From contig JAQGEQ010000146.1 in NCBI GenBank assembly GCA_034620365.1, forward strand, positions 62,001-126,000: a stretch of 64,000 nucleotides of DNA, read 5' to 3'. A program made the position numbers and the translations under genes. The notes beneath the pieces were generated by a model. It worked only from the letters and a program-made list of their open reading frames with translations. It searched no databases and was not told where the DNA came from. Source of the stretch: Pegea sp. RAD2-039 (lineage: Eukaryota > Chordata > Thaliacea > Salpida > Salpidae). Positions within the stretch are counted from its first letter, which is position 1, and every line of letters begins with the position of its first letter. This document shows, in pieces, positions 63,606 to 64,000 of the stretch.

Positions 63606-64000
63606 ATGAAATTGTTGAAAATATTGTTGGTGATCATCTTCATCGCGTTTCTTCCCGCGGATTGTGTCGATGAAGAGACCACTAATGTGGTCGTTATCAA
63701 AGAAAAACCCCAATACATGTATCTGCCCGATAGTGACACGGTCCCACCTCAGGAAGACACTTCAGTAGAAGTGAAAAGTGAAAAAGAAGGTGATGAAGAA
63801 TGTTCAGAAGATTGTGGAGATCAAGATGAGATCTGTACGGATTCAGCTCCTATTTGCTCTTCATCTTGCAATTCAGGACTTTCTCAATTGATGGAAGTTG
63901 TAAATCGCGTCAATCGCGGTCCAGCTGGTCCACAGGGCATTGAAGGACCTCCTGGGGTTCCTGGGATGCATGGAATTTCCGGTCCACCTGGTCCAGTTGG
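63606..64000 (+). CDS. Secreted collagen-like protein, 5' part only
   Basis: An open frame from ATG 63606 runs off the window (131 codons seen). A hydrophobic signal peptide comes first (MKLLKILLVIIFIAFLPADC). An acidic linker with Cys pairs follows (EECSEDCGD, SAPICSSSCNSG). A short helical stretch (LSQLMEVVNRVN) could act as a trimerisation segment. Gly-X-Y triplets then begin (GPAGPQGIEGPPGVPG) and continue to the edge, interrupted once by a Met-His-containing triplet. The chain should be extracellular. Class (fibril-associated, collectin/C1q-like or other) cannot be decided without the C-terminus. No intron is apparent in the visible part. Confidence 0.85.
   Translation, partial: MKLLKILLVIIFIAFLPADCVDEETTNVVVIKEKPQYMYLPDSDTVPPQEDTSVEVKSEKEGDEECSEDCGDQDEICTDSAPICSSSCNSGLSQLMEVVNRVNRGPAGPQGIEGPPGVPGMHGISGPPGPV

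Overview
The window is nuclear DNA from an invertebrate animal. Genes are split by spliceosomal GT-AG introns that are remarkably uniform at about 45-55 nt. Intergenic DNA is very AT-rich, there are several tandem arrays, and the gene set is clearly metazoan (KLF10/11, DOCK-D, CYP20A1, a collagen-like protein). Compact introns, divergent proteins and very frequent TGACGTCA palindromes would fit an ascidian tunicate, but a sponge or another small-intron animal is not excluded. I do not assign a species.

Layout: a STMND1-like gene (970-2760, -); SLC4A1AP/kanadaptin (5377-8877, +), tail to tail with NIF3L1 (8996-10015, -); a katanin p60 ATPase (10312-11763, -); PIGZ (13618-15568, -); CYP20A1 (17756-19980, +); HADHB (20274-22695, -) and HADHA (23506-28245, +) head to head; a 6.7-kb AT-rich desert; KLF10/11 (35003-37049, -); remnants of a non-LTR retrotransposon (about 39480-40900); a six-exon SAM-methyltransferase-like gene (41125-42298, -); MPHOSPH6 (45104-45556, +); and from 49394 to at least 62150 (-) the C-terminal 1258 residues of a DOCK-D (zizimin) exchange factor. 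DOCK introns contain an opposite-strand two-exon gene (52335-53466), a 113-bp satellite (53923-56050) and a 27-bp minisatellite (57418-60202). At the right edge a 20-bp minisatellite and four CRE palindromes precede the start of a secreted collagen-like gene (63606-64000, +).

Exon structures were derived by hand from splice signals, reading-frame phase and remembered family sequences. Coding totals close in frame for every multi-exon model. HADHA and HADHB together form the mitochondrial trifunctional protein of fatty-acid beta-oxidation and share a divergent intergenic region. PIGZ acts in GPI-anchor synthesis, katanin severs microtubules, MPHOSPH6 is an RNA-exosome cofactor and DOCK-D activates Cdc42/Rac.

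Main points for a second look: CYP20A1 has Lys where the heme-thiolate Cys should be; the exceptional introns filled with repeats have monomers resembling 3' splice-site regions; about 35 TGACGTCA palindromes lie in the right-hand 36 kb and none in the first 27.9 kb; and an intronic hairpin lies at 52580-52663.
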